Assembly (NCBI RefSeq): GCF_010993735.1
Contig: NZ_WQNI01000011.1
Coordinates: 115,108-179,107, forward strand
Source: Chelativorans alearensis
Lineage (GTDB): Bacteria > Pseudomonadota > Alphaproteobacteria > Rhizobiales > Rhizobiaceae
DNA length: 64,000 nucleotides
Direction of reading: 5' to 3'
The translations under genes were made by a program, and so were the position numbers. Shown here piece by piece: positions 28,106-37,618 of this stretch; within the stretch, counting starts at the first letter, position 1, and each line of letters opens with the position of its first letter. Under the pieces are notes generated by a model. The model was not told the DNA's origin, ran no database searches, and worked only from the letters and a program-made list of their open reading frames with translations.

Positions 28106-30408
28106 CGTCTCCTGGTCTTCGGCGGATGCTGGGCCGCGCGCCTGGCAGTCCTTGTCGTGCCGCGCTTCGCCTTGTGCAGCGACTTCGAGGAGCCGGGAAG
28201 GCGCTCGGGCTCGCTGATCATCTCGAAGCGCATGGTGCCGGCCAAGGGTGCCACCTCGACCAGGCGGACGTCGACGCCGTCGCCGAGCTGGTATCCCCGT
28301 CCGCTTTTCTGGCCGACCAGCGCATGGCGTGGCTCGTCGTAGATATAGTAGTCATCGCCGAGAGACGAGACCGGAATGAAACCGTCGGCGCCATATTCGG
28401 GCAGGAGCACGAAGATGCCGGCCTTGGTCACGCCGGAGATGCGGGCGGAGAACGCCTCGTCGATGCGATGGGCCAGGTGCTCGGCCACCAGCCGGTCCAC
28501 CGTCTCGCGCTCGGCCGCCATGGCGCGTCGCTCGGTGGCCGAGATGAGGGCTGAAACCTCCTCCAGGCGCGCCTCGTCCTCCGGCCGCAACCCATCCGCG
28601 CCGAAGCCCCTGGCCGCGATAAGCGCCCGGTGGACGATCAGGTCGGCATACCGCCGGATGGGCGAGGTGAAATGTGCGTAGCGGCGCAGATTGAGGCCGA
28701 AATGGCCAATGTTTTCCGGGGTGTAGATGGCCTGGCTCTGGCTGCGCAGAACCACCTCGTTGACCAGTTGCTCCTGCTCGGTGCCCTCCACGCGGGCAAG
28801 GATGTTGTTGAATTGAGCCGGCCGCAATGCCGCGCCGCGCGCCAGCGACATGCCGAGCGAGGCGAGGAACTCTCGCAAGGATTCCTGCTTGGCGAGCGAG
28901 GGCTCGTCGTGAACGCGGTAGACGAGCGACTGACGGGCCGCCTCGAGCGTCTCCGCGGCCGCCACGTTGGCCTGGATCATGAATTCCTCGATGAGCTTGT
29001 GCGCATCGAGGCGCGGCGGCACTATGACGCGGTCGACGGTGCCGTCGGGCTTGAGCAGGATCTTGCGTTCCGGCAGGTCGAGCTCCAGCGGCTCGCGCGC
29101 CGAGCGCCCGCGCTTGAGGATGGCGTAGGCGTCCCACAGAGGGCGCAGAACCGTATCGAGAAGGGGCCCCGTCTTGTCGTCCGGCTGGCCGTCGATCGCC
29201 GCCTGCGTCTGTTGGTAGGAGAGACGGGCGGCGGAGCGCATGATGACCCGATGGAAGCTGTGGCCGATCTTGCGGCCGTCGGACGCAAAGCGCATGCGCA
29301 CGGCAAGCGCCGGCCGCGCTTCGCCTTCGCGCAGCGAGCACAGGTCGTTGGAGATGCGCTCGGGCAGCATGGGCACGACACGGTCGGGGAAATAGACCGA
29401 GTTGCCGCGCCTCAAGGCCTCGCGGTCGAGGGCGGAGCCCGGCCGCACATAGTGCGCCACGTCGGCGATGGCGACAGTGACGACCGCGCCGCCGCGGTTC
29501 TTCTCGTCCGGGTCGGGTTCGGCCAGAACGGCGTCGTCATGGTCCTTGGCATCGGCCGGATCGATGGTGACGAGCGGCAGCTTGCGCCAGTCCTCGCGGC
29601 CCTTGGTCGTGGCGGGCTCGGCGGCTTCGGCTTCTTCCAGCACACTGTCGGGGAAGATGTGCGGAATTTCGTGGGCATGGATGGCGATGAGCGACACGGC
29701 CTTTTCGGTGGCGATCGAACCCACCACCTCCAGCACCTTGGCCTTCGGCAATCCGTAGCGGCCGCGCGTGATCGGTTCCACCTCGACGAGGTCGCCGTGC
29801 TTGGCGCCCTTGCGGAAGTCCTCGTCCACCAGAAGTTCCGGCTGGCGCCGCTCCACCGGCTCGATGCGCAGGGAACCGTCGGCGAGTTCGCGGAAGACGC
29901 CGAGCACGGCGCGCCGGCGCTTCTCGAACACCTTCATCACACGGCCGGTATAGGCCGGCCCCGCCTCGTCCTCGGTGGGAAAGACGCGGGCTAGCACCCG
30001 GTCGCCGATGCCGGCTGCCGCCGTCCTGGCGCCCTTCTGGGCGCGGATGGCGACGAGGGGCGCCGGCCCTTCGTGCTCCTCGTCGGGCTCGGCTGGGCGG
30101 GCGAGCAGGCCGCCTTCGGCGTCGCGCGAGAAGATGTCGAGCACGACCACGTGGGGCAGGGCCCCGGGGCGCAGGATCTTCTTGCGCCGCTTTTTCACCA
30201 GGCCCTCGTCGTGCAGCCCGCGCAGCATGTCCTTCAGCCAGATGCGGTCGCCGCCCTTGATGTTGAAGGCCTTGGCGATCTCGCGTTTTCCCGAGCGGTC
30301 GGGATTTTCGGTGATGAAGCGCAGGACCTCCTCGCGCGACGGCAGGTGCGCGTTATCGCTCTCCACCTTGGCGGCCGTCTTGCCGCGCCGTGAGGTCCCG
30401 CGTGCCAA
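28102..30408 (-). CDS. rnr: Ribonuclease R
   Basis: Processive 3'-5' exoribonuclease of the RNB family that degrades structured RNA. The 768-residue protein has an N-terminal winged helix (LRFITENPDRSGKREIAKAF) and two cold-shock domains. The catalytic RNB core carries the acidic motif DPADAKDHDDAV, and an S1 domain with a basic tail follows. I chose a TTG start eight bases after GGAG and just past the topA stop. A start 63 bases upstream inside topA is also open. It overlaps the DUF983 start by four bases. Confidence 0.93.
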   Translation of the reverse strand: MARGTSRRGKTAAKVESDNAHLPSREEVLRFITENPDRSGKREIAKAFNIKGGDRIWLKDMLRGLHDEGLVKKRRKKILRPGALPHVVVLDIFSRDAEGGLLARPAEPDEEHEGPAPLVAIRAQKGARTAAAGIGDRVLARVFPTEDEAGPAYTGRVMKVFEKRRRAVLGVFRELADGSLRIEPVERRQPELLVDEDFRKGAKHGDLVEVEPITRGRYGLPKAKVLEVVGSIATEKAVSLIAIHAHEIPHIFPDSVLEEAEAAEPATTKGREDWRKLPLVTIDPADAKDHDDAVLAEPDPDEKNRGGAVVTVAIADVAHYVRPGSALDREALRRGNSVYFPDRVVPMLPERISNDLCSLREGEARPALAVRMRFASDGRKIGHSFHRVIMRSAARLSYQQTQAAIDGQPDDKTGPLLDTVLRPLWDAYAILKRGRSAREPLELDLPERKILLKPDGTVDRVIVPPRLDAHKLIEEFMIQANVAAAETLEAARQSLVYRVHDEPSLAKQESLREFLASLGMSLARGAALRPAQFNNILARVEGTEQEQLVNEVVLRSQSQAIYTPENIGHFGLNLRRYAHFTSPIRRYADLIVHRALIAARGFGADGLRPEDEARLEEVSALISATERRAMAAERETVDRLVAEHLAHRIDEAFSARISGVTKAGIFVLLPEYGADGFIPVSSLGDDYYIYDEPRHALVGQKSGRGYQLGDGVDVRLVEVAPLAGTMRFEMISEPERLPGSSKSLHKAKRGTTRTARRAAQHPPKTRRR

Positions 30409-30412
30409 CCGA

Positions 30413-32959
30413 TCAGCTCCGGCCCTTGCGGCCTGCCGGTTTCTTGCCGCCCTTGCCTGCCTTGGCGGCAATCAGTTCCACTGCTTCTTCCTTGGTGACG
30501 GACATGGGATCCTTCCCCTTGGGCAGGGTGGCGTTGACCTTGCCGAAATTGACATAGGGCCCGTAGCGGCCATCGCGCACGGTGATGATGCCGCCGCCGT
30601 CGGGATGTTCCCCGAGGTCCTTGAGGGCTGCCGGCGTGGCACGCCCGTTGCCTTTCGCCTTCTTCTCGGCGATGAGCGAGACGGCACGGTTGAGGCCGAC
30701 GGAGAAGACCTCCTCGACCGACTCCAGATTGGCGTAGGTGCCCTCATGCAGGAGGAAGGGACCGTAGCGGCCGATGCCGGCCGAGATCATCTTGCCGGTC
30801 TCGGGGTGCGGGCCGACGTCGCGCGGCAGCGAAAGCAGCGCCAGGGCGCGCTCGTGGTCGAGGCTTTCGGGCGTCCAGCCCTTGGGCAGGCTCGCGCGCT
30901 TGGCCTCCTTGCCTTCGCCACGCTGCACGTAAGGGCCGAAGCGGCCGGACCGCAGCGTGATCTCTTCGCCCGTATAGGGGTCGTTGCCCAGCACCTTGTT
31001 GCCGTCCATGCCGGCTTCCGCGCCGCCGTTCTCGCCATTCTCGCCGAGCTGGCGCGTAAAATCGCACTCTGGATAGTTGGAGCAGCCGACGAAGGCGCCA
31101 TAACGGCCGAGCTTCAGGGACAATTTGCCGGCGCCGCATTTGGGGCAAAGGCGCGGGTCGCCGCCATCCTCGCGCGGCGGGAAGACCAGCGGGGCCAGTT
31201 CCTCGTTGAGCGCGTCGAGCACGTCGGTCACGCGCAATTCCTTGATATCGCCAACGGCGCGGGAGAAGTCCTGCCAGAAATCGCGCAGCACCTCCTTCCA
31301 GGAAAGCCTGCCATCGGAGATCTCGTCGAGCTTTTCCTCAAGGTCCGCGGTGAAGTCGTATTCGACGTAGCGCCGGAAAAAGTTCTCCAGGAAGGCGGTG
31401 ACGATGCGGCCCTTGGCCTGCGGCACGAGCCGGCGCTTGTCGATCGTCACATAGTCGCGGTCTTCCAGGGTCTTGAGCGTGGCGGCGTAGGTCGACGGTC
31501 GACCGATACCGAGCTCTTCCATCTTCTTGATGAGGGAAGCTTCCGAATAGCGCGGCGGCGGCTCTGTGGTGTGCTTGGTGACGTCGATCTTGTTGCGCTC
31601 AAGCGTCTCGCCGGAATTGATCTGCGGCAGGCGGCGGTTCTCCTCGTCCTCCTTGTCGTCTTCCTTGACTTCGGAATAAGCGGCAAGGAAGCCGTCGAAG
31701 CGGACGACGGAGCCGACAGCGCGCAGGCCGGCCGTGCGGCCATCGCCCTTCGCCTCGATCTCCACGGTCGTGCGCTCGATCTCGGCTGCCTGCATCTGGC
31801 TGGCGATGGCGCGCTTCCAGACCATCTCGTAGAGGCGCGCCTGGTCGGCATCGACATATTTGCGCACCTGGTCGGGCGTGCGCGAGAAGTCGGTGGGGCG
31901 GATGGCCTCGTGCGCCTCCTGTGCGTTCTTGGCCTTCACGGAGTAGAACCGCGGCTTTTCCGGCAGGTAGCGCTCGCCGAAGGTCTTGCCGACGGCGGCA
32001 CGCGCCTGGTCCAGCGCCTCGGGTGCCATCTGCACGCCGTCGGTTCGCATATAGGTGATGAGGCCGGTGGTCTCGCCGCCGATATCCACGCCCTCATAGA
32101 GGCGCTGGGCCACCTGCATGGTGCGCGAGGCGGAAAAGCTAAGCTGCGAGGACGCGGCCTGCTGCAGCGTCGAGGTGGTGAAGGGCGGGCCGGGATTGCG
32201 GCGCGTCGGTTTGGCCTCGACGGAGAGCACCTTGTAGGAAGCGCCGTCCAGCATGGCCTTGATGCCGTCGGCCTCCTCCTGGCTCTTGATGTCGAGTTTC
32301 TGCAGCTTCTTACCGTCGAGGACCGTCAGCCGCGCCTCGAAGGTGTCCTTGCGCGGCGTATCGAGAGCGGCGGCGATCTGCCAGTAATCTTCGCGGATGA
32401 AGCGCTCGATCTCGGCCTCGCGGTCGCAGACGAGCCTGAGCGCGACGGATTGGACGCGGCCTGCCGAGCGGGCGCCGGGCAATTTGCGCCACAAGACGGG
32501 CGACAGCGTGAAGCCGACGAGGTAGTCGAGCGCGCGGCGCGCCAGATAGGCGTCCACCAGCGAGGCGTCCACCTCGCGCGGCTCGGCCATGGCGTCGAGA
32601 ACGGCCTTCTTGGTGATGGCGTTGAAGACGACGCGGCGCACCGGTTTGTCCTTGAGCGCCCGTTTCTGGCGCAGCACCTCCAGAACGTGCCAGGAGATCG
32701 CTTCGCCCTCGCGGTCGGGGTCGGTGGCAAGTACCAGGCCATCGGCATCCTTCATCGCCTTGGCGATGTCGGAGAGGCGCTTCGCGGACGGGCTGTCGAC
32801 AGCCCAGGACATGGCGAAGTCCTCGTCCGGGCGTACCGAGCCGTCCTTGGCGGGCAGGTCGCGCACATGGCCGAAGGAGGCCAGGACCTTAAAATCCTTA
32901 CCCAGGTATTTGTTGATTGTTTTCGCCTTGGCCGGCGACTCGACGATGACGACATCCAT
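30413..32959 (-). CDS. topA: DNA topoisomerase I
   Basis: Type IA topoisomerase that relaxes negative supercoils. The TOPRIM domain opens MDVVIVESPAKAKTINKYLG, and the acidic triad is seen in ATDPDREGEAISW. The nicking tyrosine is near residue 303 (GLITYMRTDG). C-terminal repeats include one intact four-cysteine zinc finger (CPKCGAGKL...GCSNYPEC) and several related RYGPY/RFGPYVQ units without cysteines, ending in a lysine-rich tail GGKKPAGRKGRS. At 848 aa it has normal length. It is cotranscribed with rnr downstream. Confidence 0.96.
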   Translation of the reverse strand: MDVVIVESPAKAKTINKYLGKDFKVLASFGHVRDLPAKDGSVRPDEDFAMSWAVDSPSAKRLSDIAKAMKDADGLVLATDPDREGEAISWHVLEVLRQKRALKDKPVRRVVFNAITKKAVLDAMAEPREVDASLVDAYLARRALDYLVGFTLSPVLWRKLPGARSAGRVQSVALRLVCDREAEIERFIREDYWQIAAALDTPRKDTFEARLTVLDGKKLQKLDIKSQEEADGIKAMLDGASYKVLSVEAKPTRRNPGPPFTTSTLQQAASSQLSFSASRTMQVAQRLYEGVDIGGETTGLITYMRTDGVQMAPEALDQARAAVGKTFGERYLPEKPRFYSVKAKNAQEAHEAIRPTDFSRTPDQVRKYVDADQARLYEMVWKRAIASQMQAAEIERTTVEIEAKGDGRTAGLRAVGSVVRFDGFLAAYSEVKEDDKEDEENRRLPQINSGETLERNKIDVTKHTTEPPPRYSEASLIKKMEELGIGRPSTYAATLKTLEDRDYVTIDKRRLVPQAKGRIVTAFLENFFRRYVEYDFTADLEEKLDEISDGRLSWKEVLRDFWQDFSRAVGDIKELRVTDVLDALNEELAPLVFPPREDGGDPRLCPKCGAGKLSLKLGRYGAFVGCSNYPECDFTRQLGENGENGGAEAGMDGNKVLGNDPYTGEEITLRSGRFGPYVQRGEGKEAKRASLPKGWTPESLDHERALALLSLPRDVGPHPETGKMISAGIGRYGPFLLHEGTYANLESVEEVFSVGLNRAVSLIAEKKAKGNGRATPAALKDLGEHPDGGGIITVRDGRYGPYVNFGKVNATLPKGKDPMSVTKEEAVELIAAKAGKGGKKPAGRKGRS

Positions 32960-33261
32960 AGACGGGTGTTACCTTGTTCGGCACCAAGACGGTGCCGTTA
33001 TTGCGTTTCCAAGCCTCACAGGCCCGGCCAGCACGTGACATGGCCGCGCTTTCCTCTGCGGTCAAGGCCCCAATCGCATTTCACGCCGTCGGCAGGGTGT
33101 GCAACCCATGGGTGCGGTGCGGCGCTTTTTCATTTATTTGTATATATGCTTCCTTACATGGACAAAGGGCCACGGGGAAGCGAACGGTACCTGTGCAACG
33201 GTGAAGATGGGGCGGACAGGAGGGCGATACCAGGGGCAAGAGGCGAGGGGAGTATGGCCGG
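32960..33261. other. 302-bp intergenic region upstream of topA
   Basis: No gene is visible here. The region separates two divergently transcribed genes. The part around 33125-33160 is AT-rich (CATTTATTTGTATATATGC) and is the best candidate for a promoter of the small gene downstream or of topA. No other motif stood out. Confidence 0.45.
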
Positions 33262-33492
33262 ATGGCCGAGATATCGTTTGGACGGCAACGCAATGAGACC
33301 TTGGATTACATACAGGCAATGCTCGGTCAGCTTTCGCTGATGGCAAGGGGGGAGGGCTGCGACATGCTCACCTACCTCATCGAGATGGCCTATGTGGAGG
33401 TTAGCGATATCCTCCGCGGCCAGCGTCCGCCCCATATCCAGTCGGAGGAGGCCTCACAGGCCACCCATGAGCAGCGAAACGCTTCCACCTGA
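33262..33492 (+). CDS. Small conserved hypothetical protein
   Basis: A 76-residue protein of unknown function, recognisable as a short family conserved in rhizobia by NETLDYIQAMLGQL and DMLTYLIEMAYVEVSDIL. It is helix-rich and probably cytoplasmic, with an acidic, histidine-containing tail. GGGGAG lies upstream of the ATG. Its last 39 bases overlap the 3' end of the oppositely oriented dprA gene. Confidence 0.75.
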   Translation: MAEISFGRQRNETLDYIQAMLGQLSLMARGEGCDMLTYLIEMAYVEVSDILRGQRPPHIQSEEASQATHEQRNAST

Positions 33493-34578
33493 GTGCCGCT
33501 CCAGCCGGCCCGCGAGGTCGAGCTCCAGCAGAATCAGGGATACCTGTGCCGGGTGAAGCCTTGTGTGACGGATGATCTCGTCGATGCCGACCGGCGTCGG
33601 GCCGAGCGCCTCCAACACGCGGGCGCGCTCGTCGTCGCCAGGCGGTGGAGCGGAGAGCGAATCCGACGGCTCCTCCATCTCGCGCTCCGGCGGCACTTGG
33701 CCGAGGAGCGGAGCGATGGCCTCGAGAATGTCGTCCGCGCCGGTCGTCAGGATGGCGCCATCCTTGAGCAGCTTGTTGGTGCCGGCCGCGCGCGGGTCGA
33801 GCGGCGAGCCGGGTATGGCGAAGACGAGCCGCCCCATCTCGTTGGCCAGCCGGGCGCTGATGAGCGAGCCGGAGCGACCGGCCGCCTCGACCACCACAAG
33901 CCCGTAGGCCATTCCGGCGACGATGCGGTTGCGGCGCGGAAAATCCCTGGCGCGCGGCGTCCAGCCGAAGGGCATTTCCGAAAGCACCACGCCGCGCTCG
34001 GCGATCTCGGCGAACAGCGCGTCGTTCTCCGGCGGATAGGGCCGGTCGAGCCCGCCTGCCATCGCCGCCGCCGTGCCGGTTTCGATGCTGCCCCTGTGGG
34101 CGGCGGCGTCGATGCCGCGCGCCAGACCGGAGGCGACAAGGTAGCCTTGACGCCCAAGCTCCACGGCGAGGCGCTGCGCCAGTTTGACACCGGCGAGCGA
34201 GGCGTTGCGGGCGCCGACGATGGCGATGGTCGGCTCGCGCAGAAGGTCGAGCCGGCCTTTTGCGGCGATCAGTGGCGGCGGATTGTCGGCGCGCGCCAAA
34301 AGCGGTGGATAGTGCGCCTCCCCGATGGCGACGAAACGGGCATTCATCCGGCGCGCGGCGTCCAGCTCCGCGTCGATTTCCGCCTCGGACGGGATCCTGA
34401 TCCGCTGGGCGCCGCCCTTGTGGGCAAGCTCCGGAAGTTCGGCAAGGGCAGCCTCGGCCGAGCCGAAGCGGTTTATGAGATCGCGGAAGGTGGTGGGGCC
34501 GACGTTTTCCGTGCGGATGAGGCGCAGCCAGGCACGGCGCTGACGGTCGTCGAGCCGGCGTTCGGCGCTGGCGCTCAA
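33454..34578 (-). CDS. dprA: DNA-processing protein DprA
   Basis: Loads RecA on incoming single-stranded DNA during transformation. The Rossmann-like core shows [20 protein letters not shown], the [12 protein letters not shown] motif, and [11 protein letters not shown]. The C-terminal winged-helix domain covers the last ~65 residues ([20 protein letters not shown]). It is 374 aa from a TTG start that overlaps the plsY stop codon (TTGA), giving likely translational coupling. Longer in-frame starts run far into plsY and are not conserved. The gene is conserved even in bacteria not known to be transformable. Confidence 0.93.
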   Translation of the reverse strand: MSASAERRLDDRQRRAWLRLIRTENVGPTTFRDLINRFGSAEAALAELPELAHKGGAQRIRIPSEAEIDAELDAARRMNARFVAIGEAHYPPLLARADNPPPLIAAKGRLDLLREPTIAIVGARNASLAGVKLAQRLAVELGRQGYLVASGLARGIDAAAHRGSIETGTAAAMAGGLDRPYPPENDALFAEIAERGVVLSEMPFGWTPRARDFPRRNRIVAGMAYGLVVVEAAGRSGSLISARLANEMGRLVFAIPGSPLDPRAAGTNKLLKDGAILTTGADDILEAIAPLLGQVPPEREMEEPSDSLSAPPPGDDERARVLEALGPTPVGIDEIIRHTRLHPAQVSLILLELDLAGRLERHSGGSVSLLMGGL

Positions 34579-35189
34579 CCCTCTGCCCCGATGCGTGACT
34601 CGCGGCCCTGAACAAGGCGGATGATGTTGGCCCGGTGCTTCAGGAAGACCAGCAGGCTGAGGACGACGAACAACTGGGCCGGCTGGACAAGCCCGAGGAG
34701 GTAAAGCCCGACGGGAACGCACACCGCCGCCACGAGGGCGGCGAGCGAGGAATAGCGCGTGATAAAGGCAACCGCGAGCCAGGCGACTGCGAACACGGCC
34801 GCCCCCTGCCATGCAAGGGCCGCAAGAACGCCGAGATACGTCGCCACGCCCTTGCCGCCCTTGAAGCCGAGCCAGACGGGGAAGAGATGGCCGATGAAGG
34901 CGCCGAAGCCGGCGACGAGCGCATAGTCCAGGCCGTAGGTACGGGCCAAGAGCACGGCGGCGGTGCCCTTCAGCGCATCGAGAACCAGGGTGAGCGCCGC
35001 CAGCCCCTTGCGTCCCGTGCGCAGCACGTTCGTCGCGCCGATGTTGCCGGAGCCGATGTTGCGCACGTCGCCCAGCCCCGCCATGCGCGTGATGAGAAGG
35101 CCGAAGGGGATGGAACCGAGAAGATAGCCGACGCCAAGCGCGGCGAGCAGGTAGGGCAAGGCTGCCTGCCAGTCTGTCGGATCCGGCAT
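34575..35189 (-). CDS. plsY: Glycerol-3-phosphate acyltransferase PlsY
   Basis: Acylates glycerol-3-phosphate from acyl-phosphate, the first committed step of phospholipid synthesis, in the inner membrane. The 204-residue protein has five to six membrane segments. The conserved loops are [30 protein letters not shown] (phosphate binding), and [18 protein letters not shown]. The start has GGGAG upstream and lies 19 bases after the pyrC-like gene. It is followed by dprA with overlapping codons. Confidence 0.95.
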   Translation of the reverse strand: MPDPTDWQAALPYLLAALGVGYLLGSIPFGLLITRMAGLGDVRNIGSGNIGATNVLRTGRKGLAALTLVLDALKGTAAVLLARTYGLDYALVAGFGAFIGHLFPVWLGFKGGKGVATYLGVLAALAWQGAAVFAVAWLAVAFITRYSSLAALVAAVCVPVGLYLLGLVQPAQLFVVLSLLVFLKHRANIIRLVQGRESRIGAEG

Positions 35190-35208
35190 CTTGTTTCTCC
35201 CGCTCCCC

Positions 35209-36495
35209 TTATGCTGAAAACACTGTGCCGCCTGCAACCATGGTCTGCAAGACCCGGCCCTGCATGCGCGCGCCTTCGAAGGCGGTGTTTTTCGACAGCG
35301 AGCGTATATCCGCCTCGCGCACCAGCCACGGGGCGTCGAGATCGACCAGCACGAGGTCGGCCGGCGCGCCGGGCCTCAAGGTACCGCCGGGCAGGCCGAA
35401 AAGCCGCGCCGGCGCGGTCGACAGCGCCTCGATGACGCGCAGAAGGGGCACGTCGCCGGAATGGTAGAGCCGAAGAGCCGCGGCAAGTAGGGTTTCAAGG
35501 CCGATGGCGCCGGCCTCCGCCTCGGCGAAAGGCAGGCGCTTCGTGTCGACGTCCTGCGGGTCGTGCGAGGAGACGATGATGTCCACCGTTCCCTCCTTCA
35601 GCGCCTCGACCATGGCAAGCCGGTCTTCTTCGCCGCGCAGCGGCGGCGAGAGGCGGAAGAAGGTGCGGTATTCGCCGACGTCGTTCTCGTTGAGGCAAAG
35701 ATTGTTGATGTTGATGCCGGCGGTGACGGGCAGGCCGTCGTTCTTGGCGCGGCCGATAGCGGCGGCGGACATGGCGGTGGAGATTTCGGCCGCGTGGTAG
35801 CGCCCGCCGGTCAGCCCCGCCAGCATCAGGTCGCGCGTGAGCGGGATGGCCTCGGCCTCGCGCGGAACGCCGGGCAGCCCCAGCCAGCTTGCCAGAAGGC
35901 CCTCGTTCATGACGCCGGAGGAGGCGAGGCAGGGGTCCTGCGTGGAATGGGAGACGACGATGCCCATGTCGCGCGCGTAGGTCAGCGCGCGACGCATGAC
36001 GAGCGCGCTGGCGATGGTGCGGCGGCCCTCGGTCAGCGCCACCGCGCCGGCCTCGTGCAGAAGGCCGAACTCGCTCAAGTCGCTGCCGGTAAGACCCTTG
36101 GTGATGGCGGCGGCGGGGAAGACGTTGACCAGCGCCGTCTCGCGCGCCGTGCGCAGGACGAATTCGACCAGTGCCACGTCATCGATGACCGGAGCCGTAT
36201 CCGGCATCATGATGAATGAGGTGACGCCGCCCGCGGCCGCCGCCTGGCTGGCCGAGGCTATTGTTTCGCGGTGCTCGGCCCCCGGCTCGCCGACGAAGAC
36301 GCGGGCATCGATGAGGCCGGGAAGGATTGCCTTGCCGGCACAGTCGATCGTCTTGGCGCCTTCGGGCGCGCCCTGGTTCAACGCGCCGGCACCGGCGGCG
36401 CGGATGACACCGCCTTCGACGACCACCGTGCCGGTCTCGTCCAGCCCGCGCGAGGGGTCGACGATGCGGGCGTTGGTGAAGACGGTTGCGCTCAT
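35209..36495 (-). CDS. pyrC: Dihydroorotase-like protein, probably non-catalytic (PyrC-like partner of PyrB)
   Basis: A 428-residue amidohydrolase-fold protein that most annotation would call dihydroorotase. The metal-binding HxH, expected after LPGLID, is replaced by ARVF: the sequence reads [15 protein letters not shown]. The later SHDPQD is kept. It resembles the inactive PyrC-prime of Pseudomonas, which is needed to assemble aspartate transcarbamoylase with PyrB. Here its start overlaps the pyrB stop codon by four bases, supporting a structural role in that complex. A separate active dihydroorotase should then exist elsewhere in the genome. The symbol is the conventional one for this position. 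Confidence 0.85.
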   Translation of the reverse strand: MSATVFTNARIVDPSRGLDETGTVVVEGGVIRAAGAGALNQGAPEGAKTIDCAGKAILPGLIDARVFVGEPGAEHRETIASASQAAAAGGVTSFIMMPDTAPVIDDVALVEFVLRTARETALVNVFPAAAITKGLTGSDLSEFGLLHEAGAVALTEGRRTIASALVMRRALTYARDMGIVVSHSTQDPCLASSGVMNEGLLASWLGLPGVPREAEAIPLTRDLMLAGLTGGRYHAAEISTAMSAAAIGRAKNDGLPVTAGININNLCLNENDVGEYRTFFRLSPPLRGEEDRLAMVEALKEGTVDIIVSSHDPQDVDTKRLPFAEAEAGAIGLETLLAAALRLYHSGDVPLLRVIEALSTAPARLFGLPGGTLRPGAPADLVLVDLDAPWLVREADIRSLSKNTAFEGARMQGRVLQTMVAGGTVFSA

Positions 36496-37454
36496 GCCCC
36501 GCCTCTCGCGTTGCGGCGCGGGTCGAGCAGGGCTTCCATCACCGCCATGCGCACGGCAACCCCCATCTCCACCTGCTCCTGGATCACGCTCTGCGGGCCA
36601 TCGGCCACCTCCGAGGCGATCTCGACGCCGCGGTTCATGGGTCCCGGATGCATGACCATCGCATCCTTCTTCGCGGCTTTGAGCTTCTGCGCGTCGAGAC
36701 CGAAGAAGCGGAAATATTCGCGCACCGAAGGCACGAAGCTGCCGGCCATGCGCTCGCGCTGCAGCCTCAGCATCATCACCACGTCGGCACCCTTCAGCCC
36801 ATCCTCCATGGTGGTGAAGGGTTCGACGCCCATCTGCTCGACGCCCGCCGGCAGCAGCGTGGAGGGAGCGACGACGCGCACCCGCGCGCCCATGGCATTG
36901 AGCAGAACGATGTTGGAGCGGGCAACGCGCGAGTGCACGATGTCGCCGCAGATGGCGACCGTAAGGCCGGCGAGCCGGCCTTTGGCGCGGCGGATGGTGA
37001 GGGCGTCGAGAAGCGCCTGGGTTGGGTGCTCGTGCGCCCCGTCGCCGGCATTCACCACCGAGCAGCCGACCTTCTGTGCCAGGAGCGCGGCCGCCCCCGC
37101 CGCCGAATGGCGGATGACGAGGATGTCGGGGCGCATGGCGTTGAGCGTGGCTGCCGTGTCGAGCAGGGTTTCGCCCTTCTTGGTCGAAGAGCTTGCCACC
37201 GACATGTTCATGACGTCGGCGCCCATCCGCTTGCCCGCCAGCTCGAAGGAGGACTGGGTGCGCGTCGAGGCCTCGTAGAAGAGGTTGATCTGCGTACGTC
37301 CTCGCAGGGTGGCGAGCTTCTTCTGCGGCTGGCGCGAAACGGCGACCGCGGCGTCGGCCCGGTCGAGCAGCATCTCGATGTCGGCGGGCGACAGGCCCTT
37401 GATGCCAAGCAGGTGGCGGTGCGGGAAGAGCGGAAAGGCCGGCGCGTCTGTCAT
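36492..37454 (-). CDS. pyrB: Aspartate carbamoyltransferase catalytic subunit
   Basis: Forms carbamoyl-aspartate from carbamoyl phosphate and aspartate in pyrimidine synthesis. The carbamoyl-phosphate motif is [16 protein letters not shown], and the second motif [12 protein letters not shown] is also clear. Its 320-residue length is normal for the class lacking a regulatory PyrI subunit. The gene is first in pyrB-pyrC-like-plsY-dprA on the minus strand, with a 4-base overlap to the next gene. The 160 bases upstream to the divergent acyl-CoA dehydrogenase gene hold no recognised attenuator. Confidence 0.96.
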   Translation of the reverse strand: MTDAPAFPLFPHRHLLGIKGLSPADIEMLLDRADAAVAVSRQPQKKLATLRGRTQINLFYEASTRTQSSFELAGKRMGADVMNMSVASSSTKKGETLLDTAATLNAMRPDILVIRHSAAGAAALLAQKVGCSVVNAGDGAHEHPTQALLDALTIRRAKGRLAGLTVAICGDIVHSRVARSNIVLLNAMGARVRVVAPSTLLPAGVEQMGVEPFTTMEDGLKGADVVMMLRLQRERMAGSFVPSVREYFRFFGLDAQKLKAAKKDAMVMHPGPMNRGVEIASEVADGPQSVIQEQVEMGVAVRMAVMEALLDPRRNARGGA

Positions 37455-37618
37455 CTCAAGGCGTTGCTATAGGCGCGCGTTAGGGTTCTCGCAAGCTGGA
37501 GAAAAGCCTGTGGGGCGTTTCTCCCGATAATTTTCAATGGAAATGGAAAGGGGTTAGGCTCATATCACCAAAAAAAGCGGAATGAACCGCAAAGCCGCAA
37601 CGGCAAAGGAAATCTTGC

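Noticed and set aside
29975..33340. An 1121-codon open frame on the plus strand
   Set aside because: It is antisense to rnr and topA. Its translation shows no family motif and is Leu/Ala/Gly/Arg-rich in the manner of a GC shadow.
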